DNA of 19,361 nucleotides from Sphaerochaeta sp. Lineage in GTDB: Bacteria; Spirochaetota; Spirochaetia; Sphaerochaetales; Sphaerochaetaceae. The notes under the pieces are model-generated. The model was not told where the DNA came from. It was given only the letters and a program-made list of their open reading frames with translations, and did no database searches. The translations under genes and the position numbers were made by a program. How positions within the stretch are numbered: the first letter of the stretch is position 1; the number at the start of each line of letters is the position of its first letter. The stretch is from assembly GCA_023228445.1 (NCBI GenBank), contig JALOBD010000020.1, forward strand, positions 1 to 19,361. The letters are read 5' to 3'. Shown in pieces: positions 12,979 to 19,361 of this stretch.

Positions 12979-14439
12979 TCAATCGTCAAGCCACGCCACA
13001 CTCTCCCAGATGGCAATCCCATCATTGGAGAGCGCCGGGCCTGGGGTGCTTCGCCCAAGACGGACTATCTGGGTCAGCTCAGCCCTCATCGAATCGACCA
13101 CGGTAGCATGCACGTGCGCCACGTTGTTCGTCTCGCCGATGTCTGTCTCCAGATTATAGAGCTGGACCGGTGGCAACCCCTCCTCCTCTTTACTCTTGGG
13201 ACGGGGAAAGGACCAGCCCCCTGAGCCGGGACACATCTCCAGCTTCCACCGACTGCGTCGCAGTGAGAGCGAGCCGTCGAGGCTCTGGTGGATCAACGAA
13301 GAGCGCACCGCGGGTCCGTTTGGTTGCCGCATCAAGGGGAGCATGCTCACACTGTCCGGCGCTTCATCATCGGCGAGGGGGTAGCACAAAAGGTCAGCAA
13401 GCGTGGCGTAGAGGTCCACGAGACCAACAAGCTGCGTACAACGTACTCCCCCCTTGATCATCGCCGGCCACCGCATCAAGAGCGGGATGCGGTGCCCGCC
13501 CTCGTAGATGTCGCTCTTCATGCCCCGGAAGATGTAGGAGGGGTTGTGTCCCGCCCGCTTGAGCGCGGCAAAGTCGGCAGCGGGGGAGCATCCATTGTCG
13601 CTGGTCATGATGACGAGCGTCTCCTCTTCGATGCCCCGCTCCTTGAGAGCAGCGAGAACACGTGCCACTCCACTGTCGCAGTGGAGCACGAAATCACCGT
13701 AGGCGTTGGTGTTGGAGGTGCCGTGAAACTCCGTTTTGGGGAGAATCGGGGTGTGCGGCCCAGTCAGTGAGAGGAGGAGGAAGAACGGCTCTTCATGCTC
13801 CTCCTCGATGATCCTCACCGCTCGGTCAGTGAGGGTGTCCAGCACCTCTTCATGAACGAAATCAGGGGCGGTGACCCCCTCTCTCCAGAAGCCCATACCT
13901 TCTCCTTTGGTGACGGTGTTCGGGACAGCGGTGAAGTGATCATCCTTGATGTAGGCGTAGGGGGGCATGTCAAGGGATGCGGCGATGCCGAAGAAGGTGT
14001 CGAAGCCCACCGAGGTGGGTCCGTGCGCAATCGCCTTGGTGTAGTCGACAGGGTAGCTGTCGCCGAACTCTGCCTCCTCGACAAAGCCCTCCCCTTTGGG
14101 TAGGCCGAGGCCGAGGTGCCACTTGCCTACCAGGTGGGTGCGGTACCCACACTGCCTGAGCATCTGGGCGACCGTCTTGGTGTGCTCCTCGATGAGCGGC
14201 TCAGAGAAGCCTCCGAGGACGGAGCTTTTAAGGCGAGAGCGCCAGTTGTAGCGTCCGGTGATGATGGAGTAACGACTGGGGGTACAGACAGCGCTCGTAG
14301 CATGGGCATCGGTGAAGGAGACTCCTTCACCGGCGATGCGGTCGAACGCAGGGGTCTGGAATGCGCTCTTTTCATTGAGGGCGCCGACATCCCCATACCC
14401 CAAGTCATCGAAGAGGATGTAGATGATGTTCGGTTTCAT
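12979..14439 (-). CDS. Cysteine-type sulfatase (formylglycine-dependent), cytoplasmic
   Basis: This is a type I sulfatase that removes sulfate esters, probably from a sugar. It has 486 residues. The modification motif is CTPSR at 52-56 followed by TG at 61-62, so Cys52 would become formylglycine. Metal and sulfate ligands are visible: Asp11-Asp12 in FDDLGYGD, Lys106 and His108 in GKWHLG, His229 in GPHTP, Asp281-Asn282 in SDNG and Lys308. There is no signal peptide, unlike most gut Bacteroidetes sulfatases, so it probably acts on imported oligosaccharides. The Cys form requires an anaerobic maturase, provided by the gene at 602-1705. It lies 59 bases behind the binding-protein gene, after a strong hairpin, and has no clear ribosome site. 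Which sulfated sugar it acts on is unknown. Confidence 0.93.
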   Translation of the reverse strand: MKPNIIYILFDDLGYGDVGALNEKSAFQTPAFDRIAGEGVSFTDAHATSAVCTPSRYSIITGRYNWRSRLKSSVLGGFSEPLIEEHTKTVAQMLRQCGYRTHLVGKWHLGLGLPKGEGFVEEAEFGDSYPVDYTKAIAHGPTSVGFDTFFGIAASLDMPPYAYIKDDHFTAVPNTVTKGEGMGFWREGVTAPDFVHEEVLDTLTDRAVRIIEEEHEEPFFLLLSLTGPHTPILPKTEFHGTSNTNAYGDFVLHCDSGVARVLAALKERGIEEETLVIMTSDNGCSPAADFAALKRAGHNPSYIFRGMKSDIYEGGHRIPLLMRWPAMIKGGVRCTQLVGLVDLYATLADLLCYPLADDEAPDSVSMLPLMRQPNGPAVRSSLIHQSLDGSLSLRRSRWKLEMCPGSGGWSFPRPKSKEEEGLPPVQLYNLETDIGETNNVAHVHATVVDSMRAELTQIVRLGRSTPGPALSNDGIAIWESVAWLDD

Positions 14440-14455
14440 GGCGTGTGTTGAAAGC

Positions 14456-14481
14456 GCACAAGGCCAAAAATGGCCTTGTGC
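14456..14481 (-). other. Intercistronic stem-loop between binding-protein and sulfatase genes
   Basis: GCACAAGGCCA and TGGCCTTGTGC form a perfect 11-bp stem with a 4-base loop. It begins 17 bases beyond the binding-protein stop codon and is followed by GCTTTC, not a T run. This favours a processing or mRNA-stabilising hairpin, or a partial terminator, raising binding-protein expression over the downstream genes. Confidence 0.75.
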
Positions 14482-14498
14482 ATCGATGGTGAATGATC

Positions 14499-16199
14499 TT
14501 ACCGGTACTGGCGGTCATATGCAGTTTGCATCAACTTCAGCACGGCCGGCAGTTGCAGCTTGTCCAAACCTGCCACGTAGTCGTTCCACACCTTGTCGTC
14601 ATTGACATCCATGGAGCCGACCATGAATTTGACAGCGCTCTGGCGGATGTAGTTGGCGAGTTCACGCTGGACGGTGGAGTACTTCTCGCTCTCGTCGGCG
14701 GTGAACTTGAGGGTGGGGACTTCGAGATCGGTCCGTTCATACGGCTTGTAGAGCTCAGCTGTCTCATCGTAGAGCACCTTCTCGTTGTTATCGGGCTTGT
14801 AGTAGCGCGCGTCGTTGCGAGAGATGTCCTCGACCGCCAAGCCGTTCTTCATCGTCGGCGTCGGAGCACCGGCATAGACCTGGATCCACGTGTCGTTTTG
14901 CGGGTCCTTGTCGTTCCACTGTGTCAGTGCCTTCCAGATAGCGGGCTTGCCGTCAAGACCGACGGTGCCGGCATCGGCCCAAGCCCATGCCTCGCCCTCG
15001 AAACCGTTGCGCTGCAACAGAGTTCCCTCAAGGCTGTACATGAAGTCGAAGTAGCGCATGATCGCATCGGCATAGGGGCTCTTGCTCGAGACCACTACCC
15101 GTCCGATGCCCGGGTTCTGGAAGAAGACGACGGCATTCTGCTCGCCCTTGGGTCCCTTCAGCGGTGCAATGGCGCGGTAGTTGTTGAAGCGATCACCACC
15201 GATGGTGGAGAACTGGCCTCTCCAGCCACCTGCCACGAAGCCAACCGTCGGCTGGGCCGAGCTCTCGACGAGCTGGGTCAGCTGGCTGGAGTCCTGGGTG
15301 AAGGAGCCGTTGTAGAGCAACCCTTCGCGGTAGAGCTTGTTGATGAACGCCAGACCCTCGCGGAAGGCGGCCTTGTTGACGGCGGTGTCGACCTTGCCGT
15401 TGCTCATCAGGAAGCCGACGTCGCTGACGGCGTTCGCGTTGATGTCGGTGTCGAGGTCACAGTAGATGAAGGAGTTGAGGATGAAGCGCTCGACGTGGTC
15501 GCTCCAGCCGATGATCGAGCCAGCCAAGGGAATCTCGTCTGCCCGTCCATTGCCGTTGGGGTCCTGGGTCTTGATGGCCTTGAGCACGGCATAGAACTCA
15601 TCGATGGTGGTCGGGGTCTTGAGGCCAAGCTTGTCGAGGAAGGGCTGGTAGACGAAGAGCTTTGCCTGGTTTGAGCAGTGGTAGCACCCCTCCAAGCGAG
15701 GCAGCGAGTAGATGTTGCCGTCGATGTTGGTCATGTAGCCGACGCCGCCGGGGAACTCTTCGAATGCCTTCATCAGGTTGGGCATCCACTCATTGGAGTA
15801 GTACTTGTTCAGCGGAAGGAAGAGCCCTTCCTGGGTGCCGTAGTTGGTCTCTTGGTCAAAGGTGATGCCAAAACCAAGGAAGGCGTCTGGGTAGTCGCCG
15901 CTGGCGAGCACCAGGGCGAGCTTCTCGGTAGCCGCCTGTTCAGGGACCATGATGAAGTTCACCTTCACACCGGTCAGCTCCTCCATGTACTTGGAAAAGC
16001 GGTTGGTGTTGTAATCTTCGACGCACGGGGGCTGTGCCACCATGATGTCGACAGTGATGGGGCTTTTTACGATCGGGAAGGTCCCGAGCGGGGTATACTC
16101 GACCTTCGCCGCGGCCGGGGTAGCCTTTGTCCCCTGGGCCATGAGAGCGGTCGGCACCAAGAGGGCGACGACCAGGGTGATCAACAATGTCTTTCTCAT
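14499..16199 (-). CDS. Extracellular solute-binding protein of a sugar ABC transporter (LplA type)
   Basis: This periplasmic protein captures an oligosaccharide for the permeases encoded just upstream. It has 566 residues, the usual size of the large LplA/family 1 binding proteins. Residues 1-21 form a signal peptide with probable cleavage after ALMA. There is no lipobox cysteine, so it is soluble in the periplasm rather than lipid-anchored. The mature domain has the family features EELTGVKVNFIMVP and ALVLASGDYPDAFLGF, then an interdomain region rich in Trp and Tyr. A strong AGGAGG site precedes the ATG. It is the third gene of the operon, 43 bases after the YtcP-type permease. The ligand is not determinable; the sulfatase and fucosidase neighbours suggest a sulfated, fucosylated glycan. 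Confidence 0.92.
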   Translation of the reverse strand: MRKTLLITLVVALLVPTALMAQGTKATPAAAKVEYTPLGTFPIVKSPITVDIMVAQPPCVEDYNTNRFSKYMEELTGVKVNFIMVPEQAATEKLALVLASGDYPDAFLGFGITFDQETNYGTQEGLFLPLNKYYSNEWMPNLMKAFEEFPGGVGYMTNIDGNIYSLPRLEGCYHCSNQAKLFVYQPFLDKLGLKTPTTIDEFYAVLKAIKTQDPNGNGRADEIPLAGSIIGWSDHVERFILNSFIYCDLDTDINANAVSDVGFLMSNGKVDTAVNKAAFREGLAFINKLYREGLLYNGSFTQDSSQLTQLVESSAQPTVGFVAGGWRGQFSTIGGDRFNNYRAIAPLKGPKGEQNAVVFFQNPGIGRVVVSSKSPYADAIMRYFDFMYSLEGTLLQRNGFEGEAWAWADAGTVGLDGKPAIWKALTQWNDKDPQNDTWIQVYAGAPTPTMKNGLAVEDISRNDARYYKPDNNEKVLYDETAELYKPYERTDLEVPTLKFTADESEKYSTVQRELANYIRQSAVKFMVGSMDVNDDKVWNDYVAGLDKLQLPAVLKLMQTAYDRQYR

Positions 16200-16242
16200 T
16201 TCATTCCTCCTATGATCTCAGCTGTCAGGCAGCTGGAACGTC

Positions 16243-17136
16243 CTATCCTTTGACCGACCCGATCATCACACCTTTGACGAAGAACTTCTGCACGAAGGGG
16301 TAGATGAGCAAGAGCGGCACACTGGCAACGACGATGACCGCGTAGCGGATCGTCTCACTGAGCCCTTGGGCTCTGATCGCAGCCTCCACGTCGACGGTCA
16401 TCGACGGGGTGTTGCGGTTGATGATGAGAATATTGCGTAGCACGATCTGCAGCGGGTAGAGTGCTTGATTCTGCAGGTAGAGCAGTGCATCGAAGTACTT
16501 GTTCCACTGCCCCACCGCATAGAAGAGACCAAGCACCGCGATGATGGCCCCGCTGAGCGGGAAGACGAAGGAGATGAGGAAGCGGATGTCCGAGCACCCG
16601 TCGATGGTCGCTGCCTCGTAGAGCTCGTCGCTGATGTTCTCCTGGAAGAAGGTGCGCGTGATGATGACATTCCATACGGTAATGGCATTGGGCAGGATGA
16701 TTGACCAGCGGCTGTCATAGAGGCCGAGGTTGCGCACCACCAGGTAGAGCGGGATCGTGCCACCGCTGAAGAGCATGGTGAAGAGAATCAGCTTGGTGAC
16801 CAGGCTCCGGCCATAGAACTCCTTGCGTGAGAGCGGATAGGCCAAGAGCACGGTGAGCAATACACTGACGACGGTACCGACGACCATGTAGTAGAGGCTG
16901 TTGAGATAGCCGCTTACAATCTGCTTGTTGGTGAAGACGGCCTTGTAACTGATCAGGTCGAACTGGACCGGGAAGAGCCACACCTTCTTTGCGATGACCG
17001 CCTGGGGATTGCTGAAAGAGCAGGAGATGATGTAGAGCAGCGGATAAAGGACGAGGAGCAAGCTGACGGTCAAGAAGGTGTTGACCATGAGGGAAAAGAG
17101 GCGGTCTTCCCACAGTTCTCTTTGTTTGTAGTGCAT
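16243..17136 (-). CDS. Sugar ABC transporter permease, YtcP/CarB type
   Basis: This is an inner-membrane permease subunit of the CUT1 class, 297 residues with six predicted membrane helices. The EAA loop that docks with the ATPase is at about 173-192 (YEAATIDGCSDIRFLISFVFP). The C-terminus ends in VKGVMIGSVKG, typical for YtcP-type subunits. Its ATG overlaps the stop of the partner permease by one base (TAATG), which indicates translational coupling. No ATPase gene accompanies it; CUT1 systems of this group often share an MsmK-like ATPase encoded elsewhere. Confidence 0.94.
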   Translation of the reverse strand: MHYKQRELWEDRLFSLMVNTFLTVSLLLVLYPLLYIISCSFSNPQAVIAKKVWLFPVQFDLISYKAVFTNKQIVSGYLNSLYYMVVGTVVSVLLTVLLAYPLSRKEFYGRSLVTKLILFTMLFSGGTIPLYLVVRNLGLYDSRWSIILPNAITVWNVIITRTFFQENISDELYEAATIDGCSDIRFLISFVFPLSGAIIAVLGLFYAVGQWNKYFDALLYLQNQALYPLQIVLRNILIINRNTPSMTVDVEAAIRAQGLSETIRYAVIVVASVPLLLIYPFVQKFFVKGVMIGSVKG

Positions 17137-18071
17137 TACCAGAGCCCTCCGTCCTTGCTGCGCAGCTTTGCCACCTTATTGAAGGTGAGGATCAGGATGA
17201 TGTTGATCACGCTGTTGATCATGTCGATGGCGGTTGAGTAGCTGAAGTCGCTGTTGATAAGGCCCATCTTGTAGACGTAGGTGCTCATGATCTCGGCGCT
17301 CTCCAGATTCAGCGGGTTCTGCATCAAGAAGGCCTTTTCAAAGCCGAGGCTCATGACAAAGCCCATGTTCATGATGAACATGATGATGATGGTGTTCTGG
17401 ATCGATGGCAGGTCGACGTACCAGATCTTCTGGAACTTGTTCACCCCATCGACCTTGGCCGCCTCATAGAGCTCCGGGTTGATACCCGTGAGCGCGGCGA
17501 GGTAGATGATGGCGTTGTAGCCGGTGTTTTGCCAGAGCGCCGACCACACGTAGATGTGTTTGAAGAGCTTCGCCTCACCCATGTAGTTGAGTGAATCCTT
17601 GCCAAGAAAGCCGCGCACGGTATTGAAGAGGCCGAGGGCGGGGTCGAGGAACTGCATGAGGATCGCCACCATGACGACGGTGGAGATGAAATACGGCGCG
17701 TACGTGATCATCTGCACGCTCTTGCGCCAGAGGCGACTGCGCGTCTCGTTGAGCGCGATGGCCAGGATGACAGCCAACGGGATCGAGGAGACGAGGGCGT
17801 ACATACTGAGGAGGAAGGTGTTGTACATGATCCTAAGGCTCGAGGGGTTCTTGAAGAACTTGGTGAATTGATAGATCCCCACCCACGGACTTCCCCAGAT
17901 ACCCCGGCTGACGCGATAGCGCTTGAAGCCGAGGAGGATGCCGTACATCGGTACGTACTTAAAGAGGATGAAGTAGAGCATCGGCAGGGCAACGATGAGG
18001 TAGAACTGCCAGTGGCGGCCCATCTTCGACCAGACGCTCTGTTTTTTCGGGTGTGTTGCAACACTGTTCAT
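17136..18071 (-). CDS. Sugar ABC transporter permease, LplB type
   Basis: This is the partner inner-membrane permease, 311 residues with six predicted helices and a cytoplasmic N-terminus (NSVATHPKKQ). The EAA loop lies at 202-221 (YEAAKVDGVNKFQKIWYVDLP). FKRYRVSRGIWGSPWVG in the first periplasmic region is typical of LplB-type proteins. It is the first gene of the minus-strand operon, facing the fucosidase across a regulatory region. The ATG has no good ribosome site; the nearest purine-rich stretch is about 17 bases away. It may therefore be translated from another start or depend on regulation. Confidence 0.93.
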   Translation of the reverse strand: MNSVATHPKKQSVWSKMGRHWQFYLIVALPMLYFILFKYVPMYGILLGFKRYRVSRGIWGSPWVGIYQFTKFFKNPSSLRIMYNTFLLSMYALVSSIPLAVILAIALNETRSRLWRKSVQMITYAPYFISTVVMVAILMQFLDPALGLFNTVRGFLGKDSLNYMGEAKLFKHIYVWSALWQNTGYNAIIYLAALTGINPELYEAAKVDGVNKFQKIWYVDLPSIQNTIIIMFIMNMGFVMSLGFEKAFLMQNPLNLESAEIMSTYVYKMGLINSDFSYSTAIDMINSVINIILILTFNKVAKLRSKDGGLW

Positions 18072-18105
18072 GACAAAATCGTCGCACGGTCATCCAAAGC
18101 ATGGT

Positions 18106-18222
18106 AGAGGCAACTTTCCAAAGAGAGACCACAACAGCACTGAAGAGGCGTCACATTTTCAAAGAAGGGTCGTCTTTTGAAAATGTGACGCCTCTCCTGT
18201 CGCACTTTGAAACTTTGCCTCT
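18106..18222. promoter_or_regulatory. Four symmetric half-sites in the transporter/fucosidase divergent region
   Basis: Two strong inner arms (18144-18163 and 18176-18195) are flanked by two weaker outer sites: AGAGGCAACTTTCCAAA at 18106-18122, and on the minus strand AGAGGCAAAGTTTCAAA at 18222-18206. The outer sites match each other at 14 of 17 positions and share AGAGGC and CAAA with the inner arms. The array sits midway between the two start codons. The likely binder is the AraC-family protein or another local regulator; this is inference. Confidence 0.6.
18144..18195. repeat. Perfect 20-bp inverted repeat with 12-base spacer
   Basis: The left arm AGAGGCGTCACATTTTCAAA (18144-18163) is exactly repeated in reverse complement at 18176-18195. 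The spacing from each arm to the nearest start codon is 72 and 73 bases. In RNA it would form a long hairpin without a T run. Confidence 0.9.
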
Positions 18223-18249
18223 GTAATCTTCGCCCGTTCTCCCATAGGC

Positions 18250-18262
18250 TATACTCAAGGAA
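18250..18262 (+). promoter_or_regulatory. -10 box and ribosome site of the fucosidase gene
   Basis: TATACT (18250-18255) lacks a matching -35, as expected of an activator-dependent promoter. AAGGA (18258-18262) lies six bases before the ATG at 18269. The two are so close that only one can function as read: a transcript from this -10 would start near the ribosome site. Confidence 0.35.
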
Positions 18263-18268
18263 ATTAGT

Positions 18269-19361
18269 ATGGACCACACACGACGCACCAGCGATTGGCA
18301 AGACCTTGCATTCGGCCTCTTCATCCACTTCGGCCTCTACTCGCTCCTTGGAGGGGTACACGACGGGCAGATTATCCGCCGCGGCTACTCGGAGCAAATC
18401 CTCTCCCACGGCCACCTCCCGCAGGCTGACTACGAAGCACTGACCAGCGAGTTCACCCTCCCCGCCTTCGATGCACAGCACATCGCACGGACGGCAAGGG
18501 AGGCGGGAATGCGATATGTGGTGATCACGACCAAGCATCACGACGGGTTCTGCCTCTTCGATACCGAAACGACCGACTACAAGAGCACCAACAGTGCCTG
18601 CAAGAAGGATATCGTACAGGAACTGGCAGAGGCCTGTACAAGGGAGGGGCTCGCCTTCGGCCTCTACTACTCGTGGATCGACTGGCACTTCCCCCAGGCC
18701 CTGCCCATCTCGAGCCACAACAGCGATGCAATTCCTCCTGCTCACCAAGCGCTCAATATCGCCCAATTGACTGAGCTCTTATCCAACTACGGACCGATCT
18801 CGGAGCTGTGGATGGACATGGGCGCGCCCACACCCGAGCAGAGCAGGGAGGTGAAGAGTCTGGTGCGAACGCTTCAGCCTGGCTGCATGGTCAACGGACG
18901 GATTTGGAATGATGAGCAGGACTTCTTGACGATGGGGGACAATCAACTGCCAACCGTCGCACTCAACTGCCCCTGGCAGACCCCAGCCTCAATCTACAAG
19001 GAGACGTGGGGCTACCGCAGCTGGCAGGAGCGCGGCGATAAAGAAGAGAAAATCAGGGAACTTTCAGAGACTGCTCGCACCGTCGCCTCTCAGGGAGGCA
19101 ACTACCTGCTCAACATCGGCTTGATGGGAGACGGCGCTATCCAACCGTTTGAAGAGCAGGTACTCATTGGTATCGGCGAGGCGCTGAAAGAACAGCCACT
19201 TAAACGCAGCGCAACGATTGAAGTTCAACCCGTCACCTTCCTGGAGAGCGAGTTACTCCTCAGTACACCACAGATACTACACCGCTACACCGGAGGGGAG
19301 TACTACTCCTACCGCCCCATTGCCACTACCTTAGTGTGGACCATCTCCGTAGAAGAGCAGA
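18269..19361 (+). CDS. GH29 alpha-L-fucosidase, 3' end cut by the window
   Basis: This is a glycoside hydrolase family 29 enzyme releasing L-fucose from the non-reducing end of glycans. The 364 residues in the window have no signal peptide, so it works in the cytoplasm. Family motifs are visible: LFIHFGLYS (17-25) with His20, TTKHHDGFCLF (87-97) with His90-His91, GLYYSWIDWH (131-140), and Asp183 in ELWMDMG as the probable nucleophile. GGNYLLNIG (276-284) marks the end of the catalytic barrel. The remaining part is the start of the C-terminal beta domain, so the full protein is probably 400-450 residues. It diverges from the transporter operon and shares its regulatory region with it. The start is the ATG at 18269 behind AAGGA. 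The edge truncation is an artefact of the window. Confidence 0.93.
   Translation, partial: MDHTRRTSDWQDLAFGLFIHFGLYSLLGGVHDGQIIRRGYSEQILSHGHLPQADYEALTSEFTLPAFDAQHIARTAREAGMRYVVITTKHHDGFCLFDTETTDYKSTNSACKKDIVQELAEACTREGLAFGLYYSWIDWHFPQALPISSHNSDAIPPAHQALNIAQLTELLSNYGPISELWMDMGAPTPEQSREVKSLVRTLQPGCMVNGRIWNDEQDFLTMGDNQLPTVALNCPWQTPASIYKETWGYRSWQERGDKEEKIRELSETARTVASQGGNYLLNIGLMGDGAIQPFEEQVLIGIGEALKEQPLKRSATIEVQPVTFLESELLLSTPQILHRYTGGEYYSYRPIATTLVWTISVEEQ

Noticed and set aside
14493..15674. Plus-strand ORF of 393 codons
   Set aside because: It is antisense to the solute-binding protein, a common result of GC-rich codon use; its product has no recognisable domain.
16217..16233. CAGCTG pair between permease and binding-protein genes as a terminator
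   Set aside because: The short stem lacks a T run, and the genes clearly belong to one operon.
18144..18195. Inverted repeat as a bidirectional terminator
   Set aside because: It lies between two divergent start codons rather than gene ends and has no T run on either side; an operator fits better.
18068..18766. Minus-strand ORF of 232 codons overlapping the fucosidase gene
   Set aside because: The plus strand here encodes conserved GH29 motifs in an uninterrupted frame, so this is a shadow.

Overview
The window carries mostly GC-rich bacterial DNA (about 60% G+C in lines counted by hand). It is packed with genes, largely on the minus strand, and interrupted by one clearly AT-richer block at about 6.05-9.7 kb. 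No rRNA, tRNA, CRISPR array, transposase or integrase was seen. The solute-binding protein has a signal peptide without a lipoprotein cysteine, as expected for a diderm with a periplasm. Together with the LplB/YtcP-type sugar permeases, a membrane-bound AraC regulator and the glycan enzymes, this would fit a host- or sediment-associated anaerobe such as a spirochaete of the Sphaerochaetaceae type. That placement is inference and weak.

Layout. 1-4.1 kb (minus): a short chromate-transporter (CHR) subunit with the start codon of a second gene at the window edge, preceded by an anaerobic sulfatase-maturating radical SAM enzyme that overlaps it by 4 nt. Upstream lie an exported protein made of four internal repeats and a ZupT-type ZIP metal transporter. 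4.3-4.66 kb (plus): a small helical protein of unknown function with a good intrinsic terminator. 4.66-5.95 kb (minus): UDP-glucose 6-dehydrogenase.

6.05-9.7 kb: an AT-richer insert with a three-ORF minus-strand operon: AAA+ ATPase, a 157-aa ORF and an S8 subtilase. It matches the AAA ATPase + subtilase pairing known as IetAS, first described as plasmid incompatibility genes and later listed among anti-phage systems. Here the protease appears split into an N-terminal ORF and a catalytic ORF overlapping by 11 nt in different frames. The insert is flanked by two copies of the 5' end of a nitrilase-family gene (21 nt identical, then diverging). The left copy is a truncated remnant next to an 18-bp perfect palindrome; the right copy is the start of the intact gene.

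9.7-10.7 kb (plus): an intact nitrilase-superfamily amidohydrolase. 10.7-19.36 kb: a glycan-utilisation locus. On the minus strand run two LplB/YtcP-type permeases, a periplasmic solute-binding protein, a cysteine-type sulfatase without a signal peptide, and a membrane-anchored AraC-family sensor/regulator. Diverging on the plus strand is a GH29 alpha-L-fucosidase, cut by the window edge. The shared intergenic region holds a perfect 20-bp inverted repeat flanked by two weaker, symmetric half-sites, a strong candidate operator.

How the parts fit (inference): the ABC transporter imports a sulfated, fucosylated oligosaccharide, and the fucosidase and sulfatase process it in the cytoplasm. The radical SAM enzyme 11 kb away would convert the sulfatase active-site Cys52 to formylglycine without oxygen. 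The transporter ATPase is not in the window.
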